Positions 17,913-26,045 of a stretch of DNA of 64,000 nt are shown here, piece after piece. Origin of the DNA: Curtobacterium sp. MCPF17_002 (GTDB lineage: Bacteria > Actinomycetota > Actinomycetes > Actinomycetales > Microbacteriaceae). Where the stretch lies: the NCBI RefSeq assembly GCF_003234115.2, contig NZ_CP126251.1, forward strand, positions 2,170,001-2,234,000, written 5' to 3'. The position numbers and the translations under genes are program-made. The notes under the pieces are model-generated. The model was not told where the DNA came from and did no database searches. It worked only from the letters and a program-made list of their open reading frames with translations. How positions within the stretch are numbered: the first letter of the stretch is position 1; each line of letters starts with the position of its first letter.

Positions 17913-18542
17913 TCAGCGAGCTGCGTAGTACTCGACGACGAGCTGCACTTCACAGGTCACGGGGACCTCGGCGCGCTTCGGACGACGGACCAGGCGAGCG
18001 TGGAGCTTCTCGATCTCGACCTCGAGGTAGCCCGGGACCTTCGGCAGGACTTCCTGGTGCCCACCGGCGGCGGCGACCTGGAGCGGCTCGAGCGACTCGG
18101 AGCGCTGCTTCACGTGGATGAGCTGGCCCTCCTTGACGCGGAAGGAGGGGCGGTCGACGAGCTTGCCGTCCACGAGGATGTGGCGGTGCACGATCAGCTG
18201 ACGGGCCTGTGCGGTCGTGCGGGCGAAGCCGGCACGGAGCACGAGGGCGTCGAGGCGCTGCTCGAGGAGCTCGACCAGGTTCTCACCGGTCAGGCCCTTC
18301 GTCTTGCGGGCCTCTTCGAAGACGATGCGGAGCTGCTTCTCGCGGATGCCGTACTGGGCGCGCAGACGCTGCTTCTCACGGAGGCGGACGGCGTAGTCGC
18401 TGTCCGCACGACGGCGGGTGCGGCCGTGCTCACCGGGGCCGTAGGGGCGCTTCTCGAGGTAACGGGCCGCCTTCGGCGTCAGCGGGATGCCGAGCGCGCG
18501 CGAGAGGCGGGTCTTGCTGCGGGTGCGTGACTTGGTAGACAC
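17913..18542 (-). CDS. rpsD: 30S ribosomal protein S4
   Basis: 209 residues. It has KRPYGPGEHG near the N-terminus, an S4 RNA-binding domain (RLDALVLRAGFARTTAQARQLIVHRHILVDG) and the C-terminal VEYYAAR. It lacks the N-terminal zinc cysteines, the C-minus form usual in this lineage. GTG start with AAAAGGA nine bases upstream. It is monocistronic between a strong hairpin and a promoter-like sequence with a leader of about 225 bases, so autoregulation by S4 is possible. It lies outside any rpoA-type operon, as in Bacillus. Confidence 0.95.
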   Translation of the reverse strand: MSTKSRTRSKTRLSRALGIPLTPKAARYLEKRPYGPGEHGRTRRRADSDYAVRLREKQRLRAQYGIREKQLRIVFEEARKTKGLTGENLVELLEQRLDALVLRAGFARTTAQARQLIVHRHILVDGKLVDRPSFRVKEGQLIHVKQRSESLEPLQVAAAGGHQEVLPKVPGYLEVEIEKLHARLVRRPKRAEVPVTCEVQLVVEYYAAR

Positions 18543-18773
18543 AGGGTCCTTTTCTCTGTACTGAACTGAACTGACCGTCGGCCACCGCACGCGCACGTGT
18601 GATCGAACCCGACGGAGGGATCCAGAGGGATGAGCCTGTGGGATCGGACGGCTACAGTCCGAACCTCTGCCCCCGTGGCGTCGGGATCGAGGTCCGGTCT
18701 GACCGGTTCTCGTTCCTGACGGCACTCTGTCCTCGGCGCAGCCGCACGCGAGGACCAGGACGTAGGCCCGTCA

Positions 18774-18802
18774 ACGATAGCAGCATCCGGACCCGGGGTG
18801 AA
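18774..18802 (-). promoter_or_regulatory. candidate rpsD promoter
   Basis: TTCACC (18802-18797) and TATCGT (18779-18774) are 17 bases apart on the minus strand, matching four of six positions in each sigma-70-type hexamer. It lies directly behind rarA and would give an rpsD leader of about 225 bases. The rest of the 298-base gap (18543-18840) shows nothing further that I can name. Confidence 0.4.
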
Positions 18803-18840
18803 GCACCGGTACCGACGACGGACGGCTCGTGGACGCCGGG

Positions 18841-20235
18841 CTACTCGCCGCGGGTGATCTTCCGGAGCCGTTCGAGCCGCGGGCCGACCTCGCGCTCGTA
18901 GCCGTTGGCGGTCGGCGTGTAGTACTCGGTGCCCTCGAGCGCATCCGGCAGGTACTGCTGCTCCGCGACCCCGTGCTCGGCGTCGTGGGAGTAGACGTAC
19001 CCCTTGCCGTGCCCGAGCCGCTTCGCCCCCGGGTAGTGCGCGTCGCGGAGGTGCATCGGGACGACCCCGAGACGACCGGCCTTGACGTCCGCAGCGGCGG
19101 CGTTCACCCCGTTGTACGCGGCGTTCGACTTCGGCGCGGTCGCCAGGTAGACGACGGCCTCGGCCAACGGGATGCGGCCCTCCGGCATGCCGATGAGCTG
19201 CACGGCCTGCGCGGCGGCGACGGCGATCGGCAGCGCCTGCGGGTCCGCCATGCCGATGTCCTCGGACGCGGAGATGATGATCCGCCGTGCGATGAACCGG
19301 GGGTCCTCGCCCGCCTCGATCATGCGCGCGAGGTAGTGGAGCGCCGCGTCGACGTCGCTCCCCCGCACCGACTTGATGAACGCGCTGATGACGTCGTAGT
19401 GCTCGTCGCCCTGCCGGTCGTACCGCAGCAGTGCACGGTCGACGGCCGCAGCGACGGTGTCCGCGTCGACCACCGGGACCGTGTCGACACCGTCGAGCGC
19501 TTCGTCGGCGTCGTCGGCCTGTGCGGCCACCGCCGAGGCCGCGGCGGCCTCGAGCGCGGTGAGCGCACGACGGGCGTCCCCGGAGGACAGCCGGACGATG
19601 GCGCTGCGGGCCTCGTCACCGAGGACGACCGAGCCGCCGAGCCCGCGCGGGTCCTCCACCGCACGGTCGACGAGCGTGCCGAGGTCTTCGTCGGTGAGGG
19701 GCTTCAGCGTGAGGAGCAGGGAGCGTGACAGCAGCGGGGAGATGACCGAGAACGACGGGTTCTCGGTGGTCGCGGCGATGAGGATGACCCAGCCGTTCTC
19801 GACCCCCGGCAGCAGGGCGTCCTGCTGCGCCTTGCTGAAGCGGTGGATCTCGTCGAGAAACAGCACCGTCGTGGCGCCGTAGAGGTCACGGTGCGTGAGT
19901 GCCTTCTCCATCACCTCGCGCACGTCCTTCACGCCGGCGGTGACCGCGGAGAGCTCGACGAACTCGCGGCCGGACTGCCGGGCGATCGCCTGCGCCAGGG
20001 TCGTCTTGCCGGTGCCGGGCGGACCCCAGAGGATCACGGAGACGCCCCCCGGGTTCTCGCGCGTGCCGGTGGCGAGCTGCACGAGCGGACTGCCGCGGCC
20101 GAGCAGGTGCTGCTGGCCGGCGACTTCCGCGAGGCTGGTGGGGCGCATCCGGACCGCCAGCGGGACGGAACCCTGCGCGAGCCCGGCGTGACCGCCCGTC
20201 GTGGGCGCACGCATGCCCGAACGGTCCGCTGCCAT
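18841..20235 (-). CDS. rarA: replication-associated recombination protein A (RarA/MgsA)
   Basis: AAA+ ATPase acting at stalled replication forks. 464 residues with Walker [12 protein letters not shown] (residues 70-80), Walker [10 protein letters not shown], sensor TTENPSF, and the C-terminal tetramerisation domain including [14 protein letters not shown] and [14 protein letters not shown]. The start is uncertain among 20259 (GTG), 20235 (ATG) and 20214 (ATG); none has an ideal ribosome site, and I prefer 20235. Divergent from the PPIase gene. Confidence 0.93.
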   Translation of the reverse strand: MAADRSGMRAPTTGGHAGLAQGSVPLAVRMRPTSLAEVAGQQHLLGRGSPLVQLATGTRENPGGVSVILWGPPGTGKTTLAQAIARQSGREFVELSAVTAGVKDVREVMEKALTHRDLYGATTVLFLDEIHRFSKAQQDALLPGVENGWVILIAATTENPSFSVISPLLSRSLLLTLKPLTDEDLGTLVDRAVEDPRGLGGSVVLGDEARSAIVRLSSGDARRALTALEAAAASAVAAQADDADEALDGVDTVPVVDADTVAAAVDRALLRYDRQGDEHYDVISAFIKSVRGSDVDAALHYLARMIEAGEDPRFIARRIIISASEDIGMADPQALPIAVAAAQAVQLIGMPEGRIPLAEAVVYLATAPKSNAAYNGVNAAAADVKAGRLGVVPMHLRDAHYPGAKRLGHGKGYVYSHDAEHGVAEQQYLPDALEGTEYYTPTANGYEREVGPRLERLRKITRGE

Positions 20236-20268
20236 GCTCCCAATGGTAAGCCGCCCCACCGACAGGGG

Positions 20269-20279
20269 CGCGCCTCCAG
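20269..20279 (-). repeat. dispersed motif, 11-base core copy
   Basis: CGCGCCTCCAG on the plus strand (CTGGAGGCGCG on the minus strand), in the 107-base gap between divergent rarA and the PPIase gene. It sits against the possible -35 of the latter. Confidence 0.5.
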
Positions 20280-20308
20280 TCGGTCCTGATGGCCGGTTCC
20301 GCTACGCT
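20280..20308 (+). promoter_or_regulatory. possible PPIase promoter
   Basis: TCGGTC and TACGCT 17 bases apart. The -10-like TACGCT is a common form in high-GC Actinobacteria and ends 34 bases before the GTG start. The -35 match is poor. Confidence 0.3.
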
Positions 20309-20342
20309 CGTCGCACACTCGACGAGAGGTCAGAAGAGCACC

Positions 20343-21164
20343 GTGGCACCGAAGAACCAGGCGCGTGACAACCGCGAGGCGCGCGAGCGCCTCCGCCTCT
20401 ACAAGGCGCGACAGGGCCTCCACGACCGGCAGCGACGCCGTCGGCTGCGCGACAACCTCGTCGGTGCGGGCGTCCTGGTGCTCGTCGCGGCGCTCGCGAC
20501 CGGGTCACAGCTCGCGTTCGCCGGCTCGCAGGACTCCGGGAAGCAGGCCGACGCCAGCGCCAGCGCGACCGCCACGGCCACCCCGACCCCGTCGGCCAGT
20601 GCGACCGCCGCGAACACCGGCGACGTGCCGGCCAAGTCGATCGCGAAGGACTCCACCTGGACCGGGTCGCTCACGATCAACAAGGACGTCGAGCTCGGCA
20701 TCGAGCTCGACGGGGGAAAGGCCCCGCAGGCCGCGAGCGTCGAGATCAAGCTCATCCAGGACCAGTTCTACAACGGCACGACCTGTCACCGGCTCGCCGA
20801 CAGCAAGGGCTTCCAGTTCCTGCAGTGCGGCTCCGCGAACGGGGACGGCACCGGCGACGCCGGCTTCGAGTACGGCCCGCTCGAGAACGTGCCGAGCGAC
20901 GGCGTCTACGAGAAGGGCACGATCGCGATCGCCCGTGGCTCGTCGGCGTACTCGCAGACGACGCAGTTCTTCATCGTCTACGGCGACACCACGCTCGACG
21001 GCTCGACCGGCGGCTACACCGTCGTCGGGAAGGTCACGAGCGGCCTCGACGACCTCGAGTCGGACATCACCTCGAAGGGGATCTCGTCGGCCGGTGACGA
21101 CGGCACCGGCGAGCCCAAGGTCACGACCAAGATCACCGGCGCGACGATCGCGCGGGAGAAGTAG
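20343..21164 (+). CDS. cyclophilin-like peptidyl-prolyl isomerase, membrane-anchored
   Basis: 273 residues. A basic N-terminus (KNQARDNREARERLRLYKARQ) and one membrane helix (about residues 38-58) are followed by an Ala/Thr/Ser-rich linker and a cyclophilin-type domain (about residues 95-270). Domain signatures include TCHRLADSKGFQFLQCG and TTQFFIVYGDT. It probably assists folding outside the membrane. GTG start. It lies 113 bases upstream of the DUF349 gene, a pairing common in Actinobacteria. Confidence 0.88.
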   Translation: MAPKNQARDNREARERLRLYKARQGLHDRQRRRRLRDNLVGAGVLVLVAALATGSQLAFAGSQDSGKQADASASATATATPTPSASATAANTGDVPAKSIAKDSTWTGSLTINKDVELGIELDGGKAPQAASVEIKLIQDQFYNGTTCHRLADSKGFQFLQCGSANGDGTGDAGFEYGPLENVPSDGVYEKGTIAIARGSSAYSQTTQFFIVYGDTTLDGSTGGYTVVGKVTSGLDDLESDITSKGISSAGDDGTGEPKVTTKITGATIAREK

Positions 21165-21277
21165 TCCACAGGCGCGCCGACCGGGCGGGTCGCAGACGCC
21201 GTCCGTGCAATAGGCTGACGACCTGACCGTGCCGACGGCGACGTCGGTGATGCACGACCACGATCGAGGCGAGACCT

Positions 21278-22510
21278 GTGGGATCTGACGAAGCAACGAC
21301 CTGGGGCCGGGTCGACGAGAACGGGACGGTCTACGTCCGGTACGACGACACCGAGAAGGCGGTCGGTGAGTACCCCGACGCGACCCCGGACGAGGCCCTC
21401 GCCTACTTCGCGCGGAAGTACGCCGACCTCGAGGGGCAGGTGAAGATCGCCGAGCAGCGCGTCCAGCGCGGAGCCTCGGCGAACGACGTCGCCCGCACCG
21501 TGGAGCACCTGCAGGCCCTGGTGGCCGAGGCCCGCGTCGTCGGTGACCTCAAGGCGCTCGAGACCCGCGTCGGCGCACTGACCGAGCAGCTCGGCTCGCT
21601 CACCAAGGAGCAGGCGGAGCAGGCCCAGCAGGCCCTCGCCGATGCGCTGGCACACCGCACCGCACTGGTCGAGGAAGCCGAGGCGCTGGCCGCCGTCGAT
21701 CCCGCCCGAGCGCAGTGGAAGCAGATCACCGCGCAGCTCGACGACGTCTTCGCGCGGTGGCAGCAGCACCAGCACGACGGCCCGCGCATCCCCAAGAACG
21801 AGGCGAACGAGCTCTGGAAGCGGTTCCGCGCGGCGCGTTCGACCGTGGACCAGCACCGTCGTGCCTTCTACTCGGAGCTCGACTCGCAGCACCGCGACGC
21901 CCGCAACCGCAAGCAGGAGCTCGTGCAGCAGGCCGAGGCCCTCGCACCGCGCGGCTCCGACGCGATCTCGGCGTACCGCGAACTGCTCGACGACTGGAAG
22001 GCCGCGGGCCGTGCCGGCAAGCGGCACGACGACGCGCTCTGGGCTCGCTTCAAGGCCGCCGGCGACGTGCTGTTCGAGCAGCGACACGCCGAGAGCGCCG
22101 CTGAGAACGAGGAGTACTCGGAGAACCTCGTGGCGAAGCAGGCGCTCCTCACCGAGGCCGAGCCGCTCCTCACCGCGACCGACCGCGTGTCTGCACGCCG
22201 GACCCTCACCGGCATCCAGCGCCGCTGGGACGAGGTCGGCAAGGTCCCCCGCGCGGACGTCCGCCGCGTCGAGGACCGACTCCGTGCGATCGAGGACCAC
22301 GTGCGGAGCCTCGAGGACCAGCACTGGAAGTCGTCCGACCCGGAGCGCAAGGCCCGTCAGACCGGCCTGGCGAGCCAGCTCGAGGACGCCATCGGCAAGC
22401 TCGAGGCCGAGCTCGCCGACGCGCAGGCCTCCGGCAACGCACGCAAGATCAAGGACGCCCAGGAAGCGCTCGACGCCCGCAAGATCTGGCTCGACGCACT
22501 CGGCGGCTGA
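21278..22510 (+). CDS. DUF349 domain protein
   Basis: 410 residues. A short beta-rich N-terminus (WGRVDENGTVYVRYDD) is followed by a long, highly helical, charged region with several DUF349 repeats (for example WKQITAQLDDVFARWQQ, ELWKRFRAAR, DDALWARFKAAGDVLFEQR, GIQRRWDEVGKV). It is likely an extended coiled-coil-like structure. Function is unknown to me. GTG start with GAGGCGAG upstream. A 23-base-pair hairpin terminates the unit. Confidence 0.87.
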   Translation: MGSDEATTWGRVDENGTVYVRYDDTEKAVGEYPDATPDEALAYFARKYADLEGQVKIAEQRVQRGASANDVARTVEHLQALVAEARVVGDLKALETRVGALTEQLGSLTKEQAEQAQQALADALAHRTALVEEAEALAAVDPARAQWKQITAQLDDVFARWQQHQHDGPRIPKNEANELWKRFRAARSTVDQHRRAFYSELDSQHRDARNRKQELVQQAEALAPRGSDAISAYRELLDDWKAAGRAGKRHDDALWARFKAAGDVLFEQRHAESAAENEEYSENLVAKQALLTEAEPLLTATDRVSARRTLTGIQRRWDEVGKVPRADVRRVEDRLRAIEDHVRSLEDQHWKSSDPERKARQTGLASQLEDAIGKLEAELADAQASGNARKIKDAQEALDARKIWLDALGG

Positions 22511-22520
22511 CACCTCCCAC

Positions 22521-22570
22521 CACACGACGGAGCCCCCGCGACCCTGAGGTCGCGGGGGCTCCGTCGTGTG
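22521..22570. terminator. 23-base-pair terminator hairpin
   Basis: A perfect 23-base inverted repeat (CACACGACGGAGCCCCCGCG... arms at 22521-22543 and 22548-22570) with a CTGA loop, ten bases after the DUF349 stop. No U-tract. Symmetric, so it may also stop minus-strand transcripts leaving ribF. Confidence 0.85.
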
Positions 22571-22584
22571 CGGCGCCGGGCGCC

Positions 22585-22637
22585 GGGCGCCGGGCGCTCG
22601 TGCGACGGCGTGGGGCGCCGGGCGCTCGTGCGACGGC
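22585..22637. repeat. 25-base direct repeat, two copies
   Basis: GGGCGCCGGGCGCTCGTGCG plus ACGGC occurs at 22585-22609 and again at 22613-22637, period 28. Extra GGGCGCC units precede the first copy. It lies between a terminator and a large palindrome, with no gene. Confidence 0.7.
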
Positions 22638-22638
22638 T

Positions 22639-22703
22639 TGGTGCGAGGTTGCGTCCTCCGTGGGACCGTGCGGGTCCCGCACGGAGGACGGAACCTCGCA
22701 CCA
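22639..22703. repeat. 65-base imperfect palindrome
   Basis: The outer arms TGGTGCGAGGTT/AACCTCGCACCA (12 bases) and the inner arms GTCCTCCGTG/CACGGAGGAC (10 bases) are separated by one mismatch. A GGGACC-GTGCG-GGTCCC core sits at the tip. It is much larger than needed for a terminator and resembles a REP-type or small mobile palindromic unit. Its 3' edge is 36 bases from the ribF stop. Confidence 0.65.
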
Positions 22704-22739
22704 CACGCGACGGGGAAGCGTGCACCCGCCGCGCACCCG

Positions 22740-23708
22740 TCACACGGGCGCGGGCAGCCCCAGCAGCAATCGGATGTCGCGGTCGTCCTGGCGCATCTGC
22801 TCGGCGAGCTCGTCCATCGACGAGAACTTCACCATGCCGCGGACGTACGAGACGAACAGCACCGAGATCGTCTCGCCGTAGAGGTCGATGTCGACGTCGA
22901 GCAGGTGCGCCTCGATCTGCTTCGCGGGGACGCCCTCGAACGTCGGGTTGTTCCCGACCGAGACCGCCGCGGGGTACACGGTGCCGTCGTGCAGGACCCG
23001 AGCCGCGTAGACGCCGTCGGCGGGGACGAACCCCTCGCAGGCAGGGTCGAGGTTCGCCGTCGGGTAGCCCATGGCGCGGCCGCGCTGGTTCCCGTGGACG
23101 ACGACGCTGCGGACGGCGTGCTCGCGGCCGAGCAGCCGTGCGGCCTCGGCCACGCGACCGTCGCCCAGCAGCTCGCGGATCCACGTCGAGGACACCCGTC
23201 GTTCGCCGTCCGGGCGGACGTCGTCCACCAGGTCGACGTCGTCGATGAGCTCGACGGTGAACCCGTGCCGCTCGCCGAGGGTGCGGAGGAGCGTGACGTC
23301 GCCGGCGCCCTTCGCGCCGAAGCGGAAGTCACTGCCGACGAAGACCAGGCGGGCGTGCAGGGTGTCCACGAGGATCTCGGACACGAACGCCTCGGGCGAC
23401 TTCGACTGCAGGTCGTGGTCGAACCGGAGGAGCAGCGTCGCGTCGACCCCGACCTGGTCGAGGAGCTCCCGTCGCTGCGCCGTGCTCGTCAGCGCCGGCG
23501 GGACCTTCACCGGGTCGATGACGTTGAGCGGGTGCCGGTCGAACGTGACGACGGTGGACACCAGGCCGTGTTCCTGTGCCGCACGCTCGAGGTGGGCGAT
23601 CACGGCACGGTGGCCGACGTGGACCCCGTCGAACTTGCCGATCGTGACCGCACTCGGACCGAAGCCCTGGGCCACGTCGGCGATGTCGTCGTAGTACTGC
23701 ACCGTCAC
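22740..23708 (-). CDS. ribF: bifunctional riboflavin kinase / FAD synthetase
   Basis: Converts riboflavin to FMN and FAD. 322 residues. The adenylyltransferase domain has TIGKFDGVHVGHRAV near residue 22, FVGSDFRFGAKGAGD, and VSSTWIRELLGDG. The C-terminal kinase domain has GRAMGYPTANLDP and HLLDVDIDLYGE. GTG start four bases after the stop of the upstream membrane gene. No FMN riboswitch is visible. Confidence 0.95.
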   Translation of the reverse strand: MTVQYYDDIADVAQGFGPSAVTIGKFDGVHVGHRAVIAHLERAAQEHGLVSTVVTFDRHPLNVIDPVKVPPALTSTAQRRELLDQVGVDATLLLRFDHDLQSKSPEAFVSEILVDTLHARLVFVGSDFRFGAKGAGDVTLLRTLGERHGFTVELIDDVDLVDDVRPDGERRVSSTWIRELLGDGRVAEAARLLGREHAVRSVVVHGNQRGRAMGYPTANLDPACEGFVPADGVYAARVLHDGTVYPAAVSVGNNPTFEGVPAKQIEAHLLDVDIDLYGETISVLFVSYVRGMVKFSSMDELAEQMRQDDRDIRLLLGLPAPV

Positions 23709-23712
23709 TCCC

Positions 23713-24159
23713 CTACTCGCCGGCCGGTACGGCGGTGGACGCAGCGGGATCGGTGCCGACCGCCGTGCGGTGGTGCTTGCGGAGCCACCAGAGACCCGCG
23801 ACGGGCAGCACGAGCGGGGCGAACGCGTACCCCAGGCCGTAGTACGACCAGATGGTGTCGTCGGGGAAGAGCGCGCGGTCGAAGAGCGAGAGCGTGCCGA
23901 CGACGAGCACGCCGGTCATCTCGAAGCCGATCGTGACGCAGGCCACGCGGTACCAGAACCGGCCCGGTGCGATGAGGGCGATGATCGCGACGATGTAGAC
24001 GACCGCCGCGACGGCGCTCAGCGTGTAGGCGAACGGCGCGAAGTCGAACTTCTCGATGATCTGGACGACGCTCCGACCGGTCGCCGCCAACGCGAGGACG
24101 CCGTAGACGGCGATGAGGACTCGGCCGATGCCGGTCGCGAGAGAGGATCTGGTCGCCAT
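23713..24159 (-). CDS. four-helix membrane protein, unknown
   Basis: 148 residues with about four hydrophobic helices (near residues 10-30, 43-65, 73-95 and 107-125) and a hydrophilic C-terminus. Aromatic-rich SYYGLGYAFAPLVLPVAGLWWLRKHH near the end is the most distinctive part. Such proteins lie between truB and ribF in related genomes, but I know of no function. It is probably co-transcribed with ribF, four bases apart. Confidence 0.75.
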   Translation of the reverse strand: MATRSSLATGIGRVLIAVYGVLALAATGRSVVQIIEKFDFAPFAYTLSAVAAVVYIVAIIALIAPGRFWYRVACVTIGFEMTGVLVVGTLSLFDRALFPDDTIWSYYGLGYAFAPLVLPVAGLWWLRKHHRTAVGTDPAASTAVPAGE

Positions 24160-24226
24160 TGGACCGAGTCTACCGACGGAGCGGGTGCACGATGACGCAG
24201 CGCGTCAGTGCGGACCACGCCGCGCG

Positions 24227-24592
24227 TCAGTTCAGCGCGAACCAGATCTGGTACATCCGGTAGACCATCACGGCGACGGTGAACGCGCCGGCACCGAGGA
24301 CGACGGTGCTCCACTTCGTCCGGTCGATGAGGGCCCACACGATGGTGGCCGGCGGGACGAGCAGCACGGACACCGCGTACACGCCGAACTCCAGTGCGTT
24401 GCCCTCCGGCGGGCTGCCGACGACGGGGAGCACGATCGCGATCACGCCCTGCGCGACGAGGAGCAGCTCGACGAGGACGAGCGAGCCGACCGTGTAGTCG
24501 TTCGGCTTCCACCCGATGAACCCGACGACCACCGCGAACAGCCCCGCGACGACGGCGATGACGAGCTGGACCCACATGAACCACTCGATCAC
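24227..24592 (-). CDS. four-helix membrane protein, unknown
   Basis: 121 residues, almost entirely four membrane helices (near residues 5-27, 38-60, 70-90 and 98-117). It has a short GWKPNDYTVG loop after the first and RTKW before the last. The GTG overlaps the truB stop as GTGA, so translation is coupled to the pseudouridine synthase. Function unknown. Confidence 0.75.
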   Translation of the reverse strand: MIEWFMWVQLVIAVVAGLFAVVVGFIGWKPNDYTVGSLVLVELLLVAQGVIAIVLPVVGSPPEGNALEFGVYAVSVLLVPPATIVWALIDRTKWSTVVLGAGAFTVAVMVYRMYQIWFALN

Positions 24593-25551
24593 GCGTTCGC
24601 TCCTCGTCCGGCCGACGTCGGCCGGGCCGCCGTCGGGAAGTTGGTGATGACCCGGAGCAGTCCTCGCCGGACCGAGACGAGGCCGACGAGCCGGTCCCCG
24701 TCGGTGGCGACGGCTGCGACGGGTCCGTCGGTGTCCGGGTGGTCTGCGGCGACGCGCTTGCCGTCACCGAGGTCCTTCGCGGCCGCGGCGTCCAGCGGGA
24801 CGGCCGGGAACAGCCGTCTGGCGACGTCGGCCGGTCGCTGCAGTGCGGCACGGACGTCGACGTCGTCGTCCTCGAGGTCGATGGCGTCCTCGACGTCGAA
24901 CGGTCCGATCCGCGTGCGGCGGAGGGCGGTGAGGTGCGCCCCGGTGCCGAGCGCAGCACCGACGTCACGGGCGAGCGCGCGGACGTAGGTGCCCGACGAG
25001 CAGCTGACGACGACGTCGAGGTCCACCACGTGGACGTCCGTGCCGTCCACCGTGACGACCCGCTCGTTCCGGCCGGTCACGTCGAAGCGCGACACCGTGA
25101 CGGTTCGCGACTTGAGCACGACCTCCTCGCCCTTCCGGGCGAGGTCGTAGGCGCGGCGGCCGTCCACCTTGATCGCGCTGACGGTCGACGGGACCTGCGA
25201 GATCTCGCCGCGCTGCACGGCCACCGCAGCCTCGATCGCGGCGTCGGACACGTCGGCCGACCCGGTGCCGACGGCAGCCGTGGGAGAACCGTCGGCGTCG
25301 TCGGAGTCGGTCGAGACACCGAGGCGGATCGTCGCCGTGTACGTCTTGTCGAGGCCGACCAGGTGGGTCAGGAGCCGTGTGGAGGGACCGATGCCGAGGA
25401 GCAGCAGGCCGGTCGCCATCGGGTCGAGGGTGCCGGCGTGGCCGACCTTCTTCAGGTCCAGTCGCCGACGGGCGATCGAGACGACCCGGTGACTGGAGAT
25501 CCCCTGCGGCTTGTCGACGAGGAGGATGCCATCGGGCGCGGTTTCGAGCAC
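24589..25551 (-). CDS. truB: tRNA pseudouridine-55 synthase TruB
   Basis: Forms pseudouridine 55 in the tRNA T-loop. 320 residues. GILLVDKPQGISSH at the N-terminus, catalytic Asp in VGHAGTLDPMATGLLL, CSSGTYVRALARDVG, and a C-terminal PUA-like part. GTG start. In many bacteria truB follows rbfA; here rbfA lies nearby but mutY and another gene are inserted. Confidence 0.95.
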   Translation of the reverse strand: MLETAPDGILLVDKPQGISSHRVVSIARRRLDLKKVGHAGTLDPMATGLLLLGIGPSTRLLTHLVGLDKTYTATIRLGVSTDSDDADGSPTAAVGTGSADVSDAAIEAAVAVQRGEISQVPSTVSAIKVDGRRAYDLARKGEEVVLKSRTVTVSRFDVTGRNERVVTVDGTDVHVVDLDVVVSCSSGTYVRALARDVGAALGTGAHLTALRRTRIGPFDVEDAIDLEDDDVDVRAALQRPADVARRLFPAVPLDAAAAKDLGDGKRVAADHPDTDGPVAAVATDGDRLVGLVSVRRGLLRVITNFPTAARPTSAGRGANA

Positions 25552-25579
25552 CGTAGGAGATTACCAGCGGCGGCGAGCC

Positions 25580-26026
25580 TCAGCAGGCATCGTTCCACTC
25601 ACGACGAGGGTGCTCCGGATCGGTCACGTCGAGCACCGCGGAGGCGGCGATCTTCACGTCCGCACGACGCTCGAGACGCCCGTCCTCCTGCTCCACCCAG
25701 AGCGACCAGCGCCAGAGTCCACGGGCGCCGTGACCGAGCACCCCGTGACCGTGCACGACGAGGACGCCGTCCCCCGCCCCGGTCGACCGGAACGGTGCGA
25801 CGAGGTCCGAGCGCAGCGCATCGACGTCACTCGACGGTGCCGCCGCGGCCATCGCCGAGACCCCGTGCTGTTCGAAGCCGGCGACGAGTCCGGCGGCGAC
25901 CCGCTCGAGGTCCGTGCCGTCCTGTCCGTCCACGCCGATGACGGTGCGGTTCGTGCCGACCTGCGCGATCACCTCGGTCGCGATCGCGGCCATCGTGTCG
26001 ATCTCCTGGGGTGCCCAACGTGCCAT
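25580..26026 (-). CDS. degenerate uridine kinase-like protein
   Basis: 148 residues resembling actinobacterial uridine kinase-like proteins in layout: a beta-strand and loop VIGVDGQDGTDLERVAAGL (residues 27-45), VLVVHGHGVL in the position of the Walker B strand, and a C-terminal DVTDPEHPRREWNDAC. The P-loop lacks the GK[ST] core (GQDGTD instead of a GSGKT-like stretch), so ATP binding of the normal kind looks lost. It is probably a pseudoenzyme. The ATG at 26026 is only 19 bases from the divergent mutY start. Confidence 0.6.
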   Translation of the reverse strand: MARWAPQEIDTMAAIATEVIAQVGTNRTVIGVDGQDGTDLERVAAGLVAGFEQHGVSAMAAAAPSSDVDALRSDLVAPFRSTGAGDGVLVVHGHGVLGHGARGLWRWSLWVEQEDGRLERRADVKIAASAVLDVTDPEHPRREWNDAC

Positions 26027-26045
26027 GCACCCACCGTAGGCTGTC

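Noticed and set aside
18769-18774. TTGACG on the minus strand as the rpsD -35 box
   Set aside because: The sequence 17 bases downstream is TCGCGT, a poor -10. The overlapping TTCACC-N17-TATCGT pair is better.
22571-22703. Possible CRISPR-like repeats
   Set aside because: Only two direct copies with a three-base gap and a single palindrome; no spacers and no cas genes.
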